Shown here one piece after another: positions 1 to 13,400 of a DNA stretch of 60,000 nt (within the stretch, counting starts at the first letter, position 1; each line of letters starts with the position of its first letter). The translations under genes and the position numbers were made by a program. The notes below the pieces were generated by a model. The model was not told where the DNA came from and ran no database searches. It saw only the letters and a program-made list of their open reading frames with translations. This DNA comes from Dipetalonema caudispina (Eukaryota > Nematoda > Chromadorea > Rhabditida > Onchocercidae), in NCBI GenBank assembly GCA_013365325.1, contig JABVXV010000013.1, positions 1-60,000 of the forward strand. Direction: 5' to 3'.

Positions 1-143
<143 letters not shown>

Positions 144-1344
144 TTTGAATGATATTTAAGAAATGAGAAAGATAAAATATCAGTTCAAATGAATGCCTTC
201 CAGATACGGATTAACTTGTTCACTTATCTTCATATCATTATTATCATTCTTAAAAGATTTCAATCCTAAAAAATATTGAAATGAGAGGTAAGAGTTATAA
301 ATTACTTCTGAAATTCACATCATTTTTATCATTGTTAAGAATGAAACTTGTAAATCATCCATAAGATTATATCATCATAAAATCTGATCAATTTTGATAG
401 AATATTAGAATAATATAAACTAGAGGAAAATTTATGCAAATTTTGTAAAGCTATAATTACATTAATTAAAGCCAAAAAATTTTAAGCCAACATGAAATGA
501 ATAAATGAATGAACAATCTGATTCAGGTAAAATAATCCTAAAGAATTTATAAACAATAATGTTTAATATTAACCTCATAAGATAAATTCAACCTAATAAA
601 TTATCAGATAATAATATATGCTATCTATTGATTTTATGTTCCTTTTAAAATAGTTTAAATTTTAAAATTAAAAATTAAATTTCAGAAAAAAAATGATTTT
701 TAGATAATGAATGAATGATAGATAACTTATATGGTATACCTAACATCTTTTTTTCTTTCTTTTCTATTTTTCTCGTTCCTTCTTTTTCTTTTGTTTTCTT
801 CTCTTATTGCTCACTTCTAAACTTATATCACATTGTATTTTTTGCTAAGTTATTCTTGGACTTGTCTAGAACTATTTTTACGGACCGTCTACTTCTTGTT
901 AAAATTTGACTCTTTGTAGTAAGTTATAAATGAATTATACGTATGTGTATTATTGGTTTACTTATATTTTATGATGTCGTATTTCTTAACTGCTACGTTT
1001 ACTACAATTTTAAACGTTAAATTAGAATTTACCAGTTAAAATTATACGTTTAATTTATATTCATTACGGAATGTTTTTGTCGTTTCAATTTTTTTTTTTT
1101 TTTTCTTTTTGTTTCTATTGCTTGTTATATATTTTCGTCGTTACAACGATCTTTTCATCATTTAATACTATGACATACGCAAATATGCCTATATATTCAA
1201 GTATAAATATAAATTTATATATGAACTTTAATAGGTGCTTTATAAAATATATTAAAGATAATTCGCGTACCTTCAGGATATTGCGTACTTTCCAAATATA
1301 TTGCTAATTAATTGTAATGGGATCAGCACATAGGTATCATTTCC
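144..1344. other. AT-rich non-coding stretch upstream of the FNDC3 gene
   Basis: I see no convincing coding exon here. The open frames at 715-909 and 1071-1307 are Phe/Leu/Ile-rich translations of T-rich DNA without splice-site support. The promoter of the downstream gene may lie here, but no motif can be assigned. Confidence 0.6.
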
Positions 1345-1401
1345 AGGTTGGCGTTGCTTCCTTCTGGAGCATGAAGGGATGTTAGCAGCGCGAATACAAT
1401 C
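1345..1401 (+). other. Probable 5' UTR behind a splice or trans-splice acceptor of the FNDC3 gene
   Basis: A good acceptor (ATTTCCAG) ends at about 1346, roughly 50 bases before the ATG at 1402. It could accept a spliced leader or join an upstream non-coding exon. No other in-frame ATG lies closer. Which of the two applies cannot be told from the sequence. Confidence 0.45.
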
Positions 1402-1460
1402 ATGACAACAACATATTCAATACATCCTCCGGGATCAACAGCATCAAGGGGACTTCTCTC

Positions 1461-1491
<31 letters not shown>

Positions 1492-4400
1492 TCCCATTCA
1501 CCGCATCAACAACATCGACGTCACCAGGCGTCATCCCTTGATTCTATCCGCACTACTGCCGCGATTATACCACCCTCATCTTTGCAACGTATTGTTAACG
1601 GTATCGACGGTACTGCTGCTACCGCAACTCCACCTGTTACTATTGGCCTTATCCCACCACCACCACCACCACCACCACCACTTCCGTTCGATACTATTGC
1701 TGCACCGAATCCTGCTATCGCTGCCCTGAACGGTACAGTTTGTAGGCCATCCTCATCGGATTGCGGCGGCTCATCATCCGGTCTTGGTGGTATGACCAAA
1801 ACCGATATTATATCATCCGATGAATCATCACTGGCCAGGTTCTTCTTTCTATTTCATCTCGTCTGCTCAAAAATTTGTACATTCTTGATTGTTAAAGTGC
1901 TGACAAAACTTGACTGGCATTGGCGATATCTATTTAATGAAAAGCGTTGTCGTAGCTATTATGCACTCTTTCTTGCTTCTATTTATTCAAGTGTTTCGTG
2001 ATAGTAGCAGTAGGATTATTCTGTTAGGATAAAAATGAAGGAAATCAAGTATGATTTACAAAGATATTGGAAATTTTATTGTTTTAAAGTTTTTATGGAT
2101 TTCAAAATCGAAAAATTATTTGGCCCAGGTATTAGCAGTTATCTCTACCTTTTTGTCCATAATTACGCATAGAAAAAGCTTTCATTGAAATGAAGGATGT
2201 TTTCACTGGATCATTAAAAGTAGATCATCTACACAAAACAAGACGGAATTAGCTCTACGCTACGAAATTTTTGTAATCGTTGGATGAAAATTAGAAAAAG
2301 CATAGCTTAGTGAATACAGATTTCGACTTCTTTTGTATCACCTTCGGCAGAAGAGATATATCTTTGCCATCAAGTAGATACCAGAATTTGTCATCTGAAG
2401 CCAATGAATGTTTTAGCATTCAAAGTTATCTTTCTTAATCTATTAGTTTTCTCGTAATATTTGCGACTGAATAAATTCTAAAATTATCAGAAAAATCCGA
2501 GTAGCTAATAGGAAGATGAGGTATGGAGGAACCTATATTATGTTGGTGGTATTCTTTGTACTCTACAATATTCCATTGGATCAGATGAATTCATGGAAAA
2601 AATACGAAGGTATATTGTGACTCACTTTTCGTACTAAAGTGCTGTTTAACCCATGTTAAATCGTTGCACTTTTTGTCGGTCAGTGTGAACGGCTGTCGTA
2701 TCAGAAGAGATCTGAAATTTCTCTTTATTTACAGGACATTTGTGTTTTCATCTTACCTGCCTCTTAGCGCCATTAATCCTTATCTATGATTTTCAGTTAG
2801 AACTGATTAAAAATATGATTGTATATTACATATATCTGATTTCACTACTGCGATTTGAATATTATATCATAATATTGTTTTTTTACACACAACAGATTCT
2901 ATTAATTAGCAACTAATTCCATTACTGAGGCTCCACTGACTGAAGCTATTATGAATCTCAAAAAACTCTTGGAATTTTGAAGGCACCATCTAATTCGGGC
3001 ATTCTTTTAGTATTGGGAGATGACGTAAAGCAGGATGTTGAGGATAAGAATAGAGTGTAAGATTAGTGGTAATTTAATTAAGCAGTTATTTGAATCAAAG
3101 CGTTTAAGACTTAATATTGCACAGACATTAAGTATTTAAGATGTGGCTATTTAATAGCGGATATTACATATTACATTCGTAGTCGAAGCTATGATATAAA
3201 ATTTAAATAGTTTAATTTGATAAAGTTCTGCTGAACTGAGCTTCATTTTATATTTCACTGCACTGTGGTTTACAACACTTGGTTTATTGTAAACATTTTT
3301 TTTTTTGTAAACATTATGGCATATAGAACTCTAAAGAAAGAGGTACAGCTTAGTTGAAGAATTTGTTATCAATTTTTTCATGAATTTCTCTATTTCTTTT
3401 TACAAAATATCGAAAGAAAAGACCTAAATTGATGGGAAATTAACGCTTCAACAATATTTTTAGTGTTTGAAGTTTGTGATTCTCTTGTTGAATAAAAAAG
3501 CTATTGTTACACGAAATTGTAATACTGTTTTGGTGTTTGCACTCGTAGAACGGAAGTTTTTATTGTGAATCATTTAGTTAAGTTTATGGTTTAAATATTT
3601 TACTTATCAGGTTAGTGGATAAAATGGATGTTTTTGAGAGTTATTTGATCATTTGTGAATCGGGAAAAACCAGTTAAAGTGTGTATACTTTCTGGTTCAT
3701 ATTCTTGTAAATTTTCGACGAAATTCATAAAAATTTCAACCTTCACTCCTTTATCTGTATCTGTAGAATTTATTAAATTATTTCATCATTTTTAGTGGTG
3801 TAATGCTGTTTCATCGTATAAACAGTTTTCTGTCCATTCCTTGGATTTTTTTCTTCGTCCTTTCTTTGCTTTTCCCAGAGTTGTTTGGAGAAATGTAAGG
3901 AGAGAACTACATTTAAAAAGGTAGCAGAAACGTTTATTAAGCTGCATGCAAATTATGTTACCTTAAATAGCTTCAAACTGGGTATTATACTGTTGTATTG
4001 AATAAAGAAATGTTAAAAAAAAAAAAGAAAAAAAAAGGATTTAAGTTGGTATCGGAATTTATTGCACCGGTTAGTTGAGTTTTTTAACCACAAGTTATTT
4101 GCAGTTTAAAATAATTCGAGAAATGTCAGGAAGAACCACATTTAAAAAGAATGTAGAAATGTTTTTTTTTTTTTTTTTTTTTCTTTCTGATCACCATCAG
4201 CAGATCTTTGGAATTTGCAAAACATTTGACATATTTTGTCTCAAGAAGAATATGAGTAATAAAAAGACCCACGATATGTTGAGCAGTTTTGTTGGCATTA
4301 GTGTCGGCATATAAATGAGATAGAGAAGTATGGAAACTTTTTGCCTTTTATCATATTTTTCAAAATTTTACTTCAGTTTTATTAGATCTTTTACTCATTG

Positions 4401-7400
4401 TGGTATTTTTACTAATACCTAACTTTTGAATCCGATATCTAAAGTTTTTTCAATTTTTTTTTTTCTTCATATACCATACAGTTTTATATCTTGAAAAGTT
4501 TAATCTAATTTTTAACATTTAATCCACTATATTAACCATTCCATAATTGTGCAACTTCATGTGCACTTTTTTGTGCAATTAGCAAATTGCGAACTACACT
4601 AAAGAGTTAGTTCTTTTTTTTTTTTTTCACATGTCAATCATTCTGTTCTCATTTCCTTAGCATGTGAAATCATTAATGAAGCAACTTCTTACTCAAGTAA
4701 ATCAAAAAACGATGAATTTGATAGATAAGTACTCCTATTTTTAAAATACCCTTTTGAAAAAGTACATTCTATGGGTAGACAAATGTAGGGAAATATTCAT
4801 TAATTACTATAAGAATACTGGTATCGAGCTACAATTGTAACTACAAAAAGTTTATATATTCGACAATTAAAAATAGATGATATTGGAAGTGTATTCCTGA
4901 AAAGTATGAGTAGAATGTATGCGATTTTCTGGATGCTATTACTACTCACATCATCTATTGTTTTCCGGATTCCTAGGTCATGTCAAGTTTACGGAGCAGT
5001 CAAATATTAGGTAGCTGTCAAAGAAATATTTATAATATTGTCGGAAGTGTAAAGGTCAGGAGGAAAAAAACCAACATAATTTTAAGTCAGGCAGAAATAA
5101 GGAACAAAATGCTTTCTGCTATCTTGTAACGAAATTAGCTACTTTCGGACTGAGAAATGATTTTTTGGGTTTAAGGATCATGGCAGTGAAAATTCAAATT
5201 GAAGTGAACATAGATTTTGAATATTATTTTTGCAATTTGAAATCTGTCTGTTGACCAGTTTATGAATTTGGTTTTGTTGACGAGTAAAGTGTTAATCGTA
5301 TCATTCAAATTCATCTACAAAAAAGAGTGGAAGAATGCAGTAGTATGAAAGGGATGAAATACAAATTGAAGAATGTGAATGAAAATTTTGTAAATTCCAT
5401 CTTTAACTGTAATAGTACAAAAAATTGATGGAAGAGGTAGAAAGAAAGATGAGTTCTTAAGGTTGCTATCTAACTCTAACATTCTTCTGAACCAAAATCA
5501 GGACTCTGAATCCCGTAATGATGTTATCTTGTATTAAATCCTAGATTGTAGTGGTTACTAAAGAAGGTACTAATTTTTGAAATTGTCTTCACCGTTTTTT
5601 TTTTTTTTTTTTTTTCTTCCGGACAATAATCCATTTCATTATGCTGTTACTTTATAATTGTTGCTTATTTGGGATTGATATTGCAAGGGATGTTTGTTTG
5701 TTATCTGACTTTTCCTAAATAAAAGTTATTAGATGATACTATTAATTTAGAGAAAAATTTCTTAGATATATTAAAAAAATTATTGTCATTACTCATCGTT
5801 TCATTCGTTTTTGTGATTATTTTCAATTTTAACTTAACTTTCTATTCGTTATCTCCTCTTTCCTAATAAAATTAATAGTATGTTAAGAATGTCTGAGCGT
5901 AAGTTCTTCAATATCTGCGCATTAAAAGAAGGTGACAGTCATAGAAATGATTAATATAATAAACAAGAAAATGTCGTTATTTTTGCATTTTCGATATTTC
6001 AGTGGGAGAAAAGGAGGAACAGAGTAACGCATCCATATCTTGAAAAGCCACACATCATTAAAAATAACAATTTTCAACAAATTGCACCAAACTTGTTTTA
6101 TGACGATTGTTGACATTTCGGTATCACTGAGACATCACTAGATTTCTTTTTTAACTCCTAGTATTAAAGTCTTGGATGGAAAGAAGAGGTGAATGATATA
6201 CAAGAAAGAGGAAGGAAATAAAGAAGAACTTTGAGTGTTGATATTTTGGGTACTAAATTTTCTAAACAGTTCTATTAGGAGGATCAGTCAAAAATATGAT
6301 GTGGTATTTCGATCTCTGAAATCGAAACTACGCATTGTACTCACTGTTCTAGAGTTCCAACTGATATATTTCAGGTCAGGGTTCCTTTCTCCCCATCATT
6401 GGATTGTGAATCGGGAATCTTTTCCTTCCATCACCACTATTGTGGGTTGAAGAAGACTTCGAAACCTAAGTGAAAGATAAGAATTCAAGGATTGTAGAAT
6501 CCGAACATTGAACTGTTAAAAATATTTTGTATTCATTGTAGTTCCATTGCTTTTAAATCAGTTCAGGTAAATATATAATTTTAGTTGATGTTTCTAAAAA
6601 TAAAATGGAAATCATATATAAATTTTCAATCTCATATTATTAGCAGTTTTTTCACTTTGTTTTAATTTGAAACTCATAAACACTTACAAGATCATTCTTT
6701 CTTCATTGCGTTATGCTTCGGAAATGGCTGAATTACATAAGGCATCTTTGATTAAAATCGATTGAAATGTATTGTATTAAACATAGATCATTGAAATTTC
6801 TATTCCAAATCAAAAAATCCCTGCGTCATCACAAAGATAGCGAACAAGTAATTGTCCTTCACCCATTTCACTTATTAATTGAATTCATTAATGTGTTTAT
6901 TTACAGTGACGCACCGGTGGGAGTAAGGAGCGCTTGGGTGATACCTCATCCGGTGCTTCTGAATAACGCCGTACCACCAATGTTCATGTCCTGCAATACT
7001 GTTCCGACGTCTTCCACCTCGCCAACTCCCATGTTTTTTGATCATGGTATGTTCATTTGCATTTCTATTGATTTCCTTCACTGAATCGAAATTTATGGCC
7101 AATTAATCATTGTATTATGCTCTGATTCAATTTTCAAAAAAGATACAAAAATTTCAGTAACAAATGTACGAAATTTGCGCAGACACTGCCATTGATAAAA
7201 GAGTAACTGTTAACTTTTGCAATTTTTTAAAAATAGTTTTTTAACTATCTTTTTAATCTTATTCTTTTCATAGAAATTTGCGCAAATTTTTAGTTCACAA
7301 TAAAATCAGTTACTAAAATAGGTTGTTTTGTTTCGTGGGATTACTTTAATAAATCAACAAATGAACCGCTGGATAACCGAAAGATGTTTCGGGAATTCGG

Positions 7401-10400
7401 CAAAGTAACAGGTGTCTCAGATGTGCGTAACTTGTCTCGTTGGAAATATCTAAACTATTTTTCAACAATTATTATTCCCACGTTATTTATTCGTATTTCT
7501 TTTCTCATATTAATGTATTTTGCAAGATTAACAATGTAATCAGTAATAGAATTAAAATAATGTGATTGGAGATAAGGTAAACCTAGCAAGGCGATTAGCA
7601 ATAGATTTATCTGTTGAGGAGTAATGAAAGGATAAATCATATCTGTGGACTTAATATTTTGATAGCTTAGAATAATTACGGGAACAGTTTAGTTTGTAAA
7701 TTAATGAAATGATAAAATAGAATAGATTTTTTGCGTGAATAAATTTTTTGCTATAAATTACGAGTTATAAATTACATCCTGGAATAGAATTTTGAAAAAT
7801 TATGCATTTTTTTATTTCTTTTCTGTTCCTTCTTTCCTCATTGACGTAAATTTTAAGTGATTATTTCAATCTACGAATATCTGAAGAATGTGAAACATCT
7901 ATCCCACTCCACCTTGTTTGACCCTAATAAGATGGCCTTTTTGCTTATTTCGTTGACTATTATATGGTGAATCTTTGAGATCATTCATTGTGTTCTTTCC
8001 ATCTGATTTCTCAGCATCCGTCATTGGCATCTTGATCAAAGACACGAAAAATCAACCAAGCCTTTAATTATACTCTAGTGCACTAAACTATTGCCACTAT
8101 GATCAATTAAAAATTATAACTACATCTCGTAACACGAAGAGAACACTGATCCATTCTGGCGATAATTGTTTATTGCGTGATTATAACTTCAAGTTAATTG
8201 CATTAATTAAAAATAAGTAGTTTTTTTAGTTCGAATTGTTGTATGATACTTCTTCGGAAAACAGCTCCATTTCTCCATTAACTTCTGACTTTTCTCATTT
8301 GCACCACATCATTTATATTGCAATGCTTGAATGTTAACATTTCATGATCTTCTCTTCTCAACAAAAGAATGTCGGTCTATAAATTTATTCTTCCTGAAGT
8401 AGGTTACATTAAGAAATATACACTATCTTAATTTACTATGTTTGGAGAATCAGGACTCTAATTTTAATATTACTGTTATTATTAAATTTTTAGGGGAAAG
8501 TGATGGTTAAGTGTAGGTAGGCTTTCCCTCACGGTATTATTGGAATACTAAACATGCCTAACATGACTGTCCTAGGCTTTCTATTCTGCATTCTCTAGTT
8601 AGGATATTTCACCTCTATTACGTTTGTTCATTGCTCTCAACGTCACTCGAAAAACCGATGTCGACTTGTCATTTGAAAAGGACACCGCGCCTCGTATTTT
8701 ACGGTTACGATGTCGTTAGTTTCACTTATTATTTGAAAGCTAATTGAGGTACTTGATCTAAGAAGGATCATAGTTAATTTCTATTCTTCCGGTTTATTAA
8801 CGATGACCCTTTTCATTATTATATGGTCCCTAACTACACATAATATTGTAATGCTATTCGTAAAAGTGAGAATAAGTCTATTTAATCTGTTTCATTATTC
8901 CATTTTAATTATTTGTCCATATGTTTGATGATTGATAAGTAGCACTATTGTATGGCACAGTAAAAAAAAAAAAAAAAAGCAGCAAATGGGCAGTGGTTCA
9001 TTTAAAAAAAAATCCACAGCATATTTTTGTAGAATTTTCTATATGAAATAGGGAAAAAGCACATACATTTCAAATTCGATGTCGACTTATTCACCACCAA
9101 AATTTGTACTCTTTTTGCTGAAAAGCGCAAAACCGTACAGGAGTGTAGGTGGTAGAAGTGATACGTAGGTGTGGAAAGGGCAGTTATCAGTGTATATCAT
9201 CATTTCTAAGTCCTCACTTCTCCCATCTACAATGTACCATTCTTTTGATAGGAAAAAAACGTTTGAATGTTATGCCAGCTGAGGAATTGACGGTTTGCTA
9301 CGCGCTAATCGTACTGACATTTAATTGTTTCTCTATATATCATTTCCTTGATATTTAAAATGACTGCTTCATTCAGCTATATTGCTTATAAACTTTAGTT
9401 TTTTTTTTTTAGTGAAATTCAGGTTCATATGAAATTTGGATCTAAATTTTTCAAATGTTGATTGGTAATGAAATTATCATATATGCTTTATCATAATAAA
9501 ACTAAATTTGGAAATCATCTGAAAGAAGATATTAGCTGAACGCAGCTTTTGACATTCAATTTCATTGGAAAACAATACAGCCGTTATCACAGACATAGAA
9601 ATTGTATGTATGTTAATCATAAATTTACATGCAAAAATTAATGAAAACTCTCGAATTCCATGGTTCTAATTCTAGTCTTTTCTTGAGAATTATATATGAT
9701 AATTTTTGTATCATATTTCAAATACAGCTATTCTTGTCTTGTTCGAGCGGTTGTTTCACTGCTTCTACAAATGCAGTGGAAAGTAGATTGTAAGCAGAAG
9801 TTTTTTTTTAATTTTTTAAATAGTTTGAGGTAATGTAATTACTTTCCTTTTGTTTTTGCTGTGTAGAATACTTAAGATATTTATTAGAGCTTTTCTCATC
9901 ATTTGTAGAATAAATCGAAAAATTTTGCGGTAATATTAAAAACAGTTATATGTTTAACAGGAAAGTGGAATGGCAGTGCTCTATTAAATATTATTTGGCA
10001 TCTTTCCAGTGAGGTCAAGTAATCATGAATATATTGTAAATGTTTGATTTATAAATCATGATGACCTCACTTTGCTATATGAGAAATGGCATTTAAATTC
10101 ATCCCAAAGTATCTTTTAGGGCGTACAAAACATAGATTCCGTTGTTCCAATTCAGAAGAATTATGTTTGGATTTAGCATTACTTAAAATTTCAAATTTCA
10201 GTTTTAAAATCTTCGAAAATGGATATCCAAAACGTGTTTCACATTTCAGTACGAGGTAACATCAATGTGACACAGCGTGCGCCAACCTCCATTGGTAGTA
10301 ATGACCTTTTTGTACACGTGCAAACCGGCGAGACTCTTTCAATCGTTATAGGGAACGACGTTCAACATATCTCAGGTTTGATTTTATCCTATTTTTGATT

Positions 10401-13400
10401 TCTTTTGTTGTGATGAAATTCTTTGTTTGAGTTCCTTCCAATGCTAAGCTTCTTTTTCAAAAATATCTTCATTTTAAAATTTAACTTTTTGTTTCCGAGA
10501 TTGATGTGCCTTACTAGCGAAATATTTAAAGGCCCAGCAACGGTGCGTATGGTAAATCAGGCTGGTATGTCGCCATCTGCCCTTCCACTGCATGTTCCAC
10601 CCGGACATATGGTTCAGCAAATGGTCGATGAACAGGTTATTTTTTAGCTATGTTAGAGCATTATTTAAATCATTCTTTAGATCTTTTTAGATCGAGAAGA
10701 TCGTGTTTTTTCAAACATTTCTAGGATCGAGATGCTGGGTACCTTATACTGTCTTTTTGTGAAATACTAATAAAGGGTGGATTTAAAGAGAAGGTTTTCA
10801 TTTCTACCCATTTCTTTACTGAAACTAGAAGTGCCTCGGTGGGTTAAGATTGGAAAGCAATTAGTAAACCCAAGAAGCTTCGAGATTCTATAGAGCAATT
10901 CACCCATAGTTTTTTAATTTGCTGTACGATGTCGTTCAGTGCTAAAGCCTGATCTAAACTACCATGACAAGCCTAATTAGCCTGTGGATATAACAGAATA
11001 ATTCTTGATCTTCAGTATTATGATTTTGTTAGTGAAGTGGTTTGGAAATTCATATGTTAACCATAAATCATCTGTTCAAACTTTGATGATAATTTCTTGG
11101 AGTCTAACTGACGGAAAATTATAGGGCGTCTTGCGTCACCTAATTTTATCACCAGAAGCTACGCCTGGGTCGCGTTTGATACCGGTTTGTTTCAGTTTTT
11201 CTTAAAAATTGTGCCTTTGATTATTACAGTTCACAAATTTTGCATTTACAAAAAGAGCAAACTTGCTCTACAATGAATTCCGTTGCCAAAGAAAAATTCA
11301 AATAATTCGAAGAATTTTTATATGAAAAGGGTGATAAATGAGTTTGTCTTCATTCTGTTCATCAAAAAACGAGGTAGAGTTTTAGTCATCGGGTATCTTT
11401 CATATCAGACAGAAAAATATAGTTCAGGAGAGGATTGAGATAATACTTAACTAGTCCAATTCCGAGTACTTTAAATTCATTAGTTGAAGTCAAATAAGTT
11501 ATTGAAAATAGCACTTCTTGAGGATATATTAGTGTACTTTGACAAATCGGAGAAAGGGATTATTGGGCAGGACGTGAATGCATTGTATTCATGGATTAGC
11601 CTTTTTTCTTCAGTCTGCTTAGGTCTGTAAAAACTAAATAATTGCAAAGACGAATATATTTATGTGAGTATATAAATACACGAAATATTTTGACCTCGAA
11701 ACACTTCAGAATGGACATGATATAAAATTTTTATCCCTTATCACTATTCTCAGTGGGTTTCTGCTAGTTCAGAATTTCGAAGCATTTTCAATAAACGATC
11801 ATACATTCTGAAAACAGCGATTTATGCGGATGGGGTGATTTGCTTGAAAAGTGCAAACTTTGAACCAGAAAATTTCAATGTTAAAGGAAATGATTTTGAA
11901 TAAATTATATCACATGATCTGCAATTTTTCTAGAAATTGCAAAAAAATAAGAAACAGGAAATATATACTATCTTTATAAAGTCCTCATTGCCAAGGTTTT
12001 TTTTGTCTGTTTTATGAACGAGACTCTTTCTTCTCTACTATGGATTTTAAAAAATCACCAAGAATCCAGTTTCTACCTTTTCTCAGCAATTTAAAATAAT
12101 GATAAAAATATTCACTATGACATATGATAATGGTCACTATAATTAGATGAAAATAGTTTCTTGTAGTGCAGTAATTTTAACACAATTTTATGACTTTCAG
12201 ACCGCCCCTCCACCAGCAACGGTCGGTGCAAATACATCACTCCATAATTCAAATGTGACAACACCACTGAAACCATATGTGCATAATTCACCTTCACCAC
12301 CTATCGTGCCTCCATATCCACCTCCAACTGTGCCCTATCCCCTTCATAACAATACCGAATTTAGTGAAGGTAAGCATGCTTTTATATATATTTTCATTTT
12401 ATTTTGTTTCCGTTATATTTCTACTGCAGGTATCTTATTTCTTTATTTTATGTTGTATCCAAAAACCCAAAAACTATGGAGTTGAAGACTGAAGTTGCAA
12501 TAGTTCTAAACCTATTTAATTTTTGAGTTTCGAATGTTAAGAATAAATGAAGGATAAGAAGTATAAATTTTGTTTAAATTCGTGCGATTTTTCAGAGAGT
12601 CTTCGAAAGACTTGGATACCGCACGGAAAGAAGTTCGATGAGCCACATGTAGTGCAAGTACCAGCCAATAATGCTGACGATCATGTAAGTATGTATCCTA
12701 GAGATGCATTAGGAGCAATAGCTAAGGTTGTAATATGATGCATACAAATTATTAAAACAAAAATGCTCATTAATTATTCTTCTATGCATTTTTTTTTGTT
12801 TATGTATTATTTATGTGCTGCAAACGGAACTGAACTTTTCACCTTTTATTCCTTTTCAATTAATTACACTCACTTCCTTCACCCATAAACTTTATTAAAA
12901 ACGGTTGCGTTTGATAAAATTTTTTTCGAAAATGTTGGTTACAGAAAAATGAATATTCTTGAACTACTGTTTGGTGTTAATATTGATGTGGTGCTCAGGG
13001 AAAAATTTAAAAACACTTGGACTTGTTTTATCTCTTAACTTATTCTAACTCTTTCCAACTCTTTACAATACATGCAAATGGTAATGCTGAAAAAACGATT
13101 AGTTGTTATAATAGATTTATCGATAAATTTGCATTTCTGAACGGATGATTATTTTGAGAGGGATTAGTTAGTAATAATGTGGTAATAATAATTTCGTTTT
13201 ACAGCAAAAGTAGAGGTACCATAGTTAGTGAATTGCACTGTTTTGATTTCTTTATGGACAGTAGGTAATCGTTATCTAGATATTTCACAAGCTACATTAC
13301 TATATCCGCATGATTTGGAATGATGGTGGAAACGATGATTGACATGTCTGCCAAAATATTGGGCCTTACTTTGAGACAACAAATGAATAAATGACTGGAT

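Noticed and set aside
1521..1799. Minus-strand open frame of 92 residues with poly-Gly
   Set aside because: It is the antisense shadow of the Pro-rich FNDC3 exon 1, in which CCA codons read as Gly.
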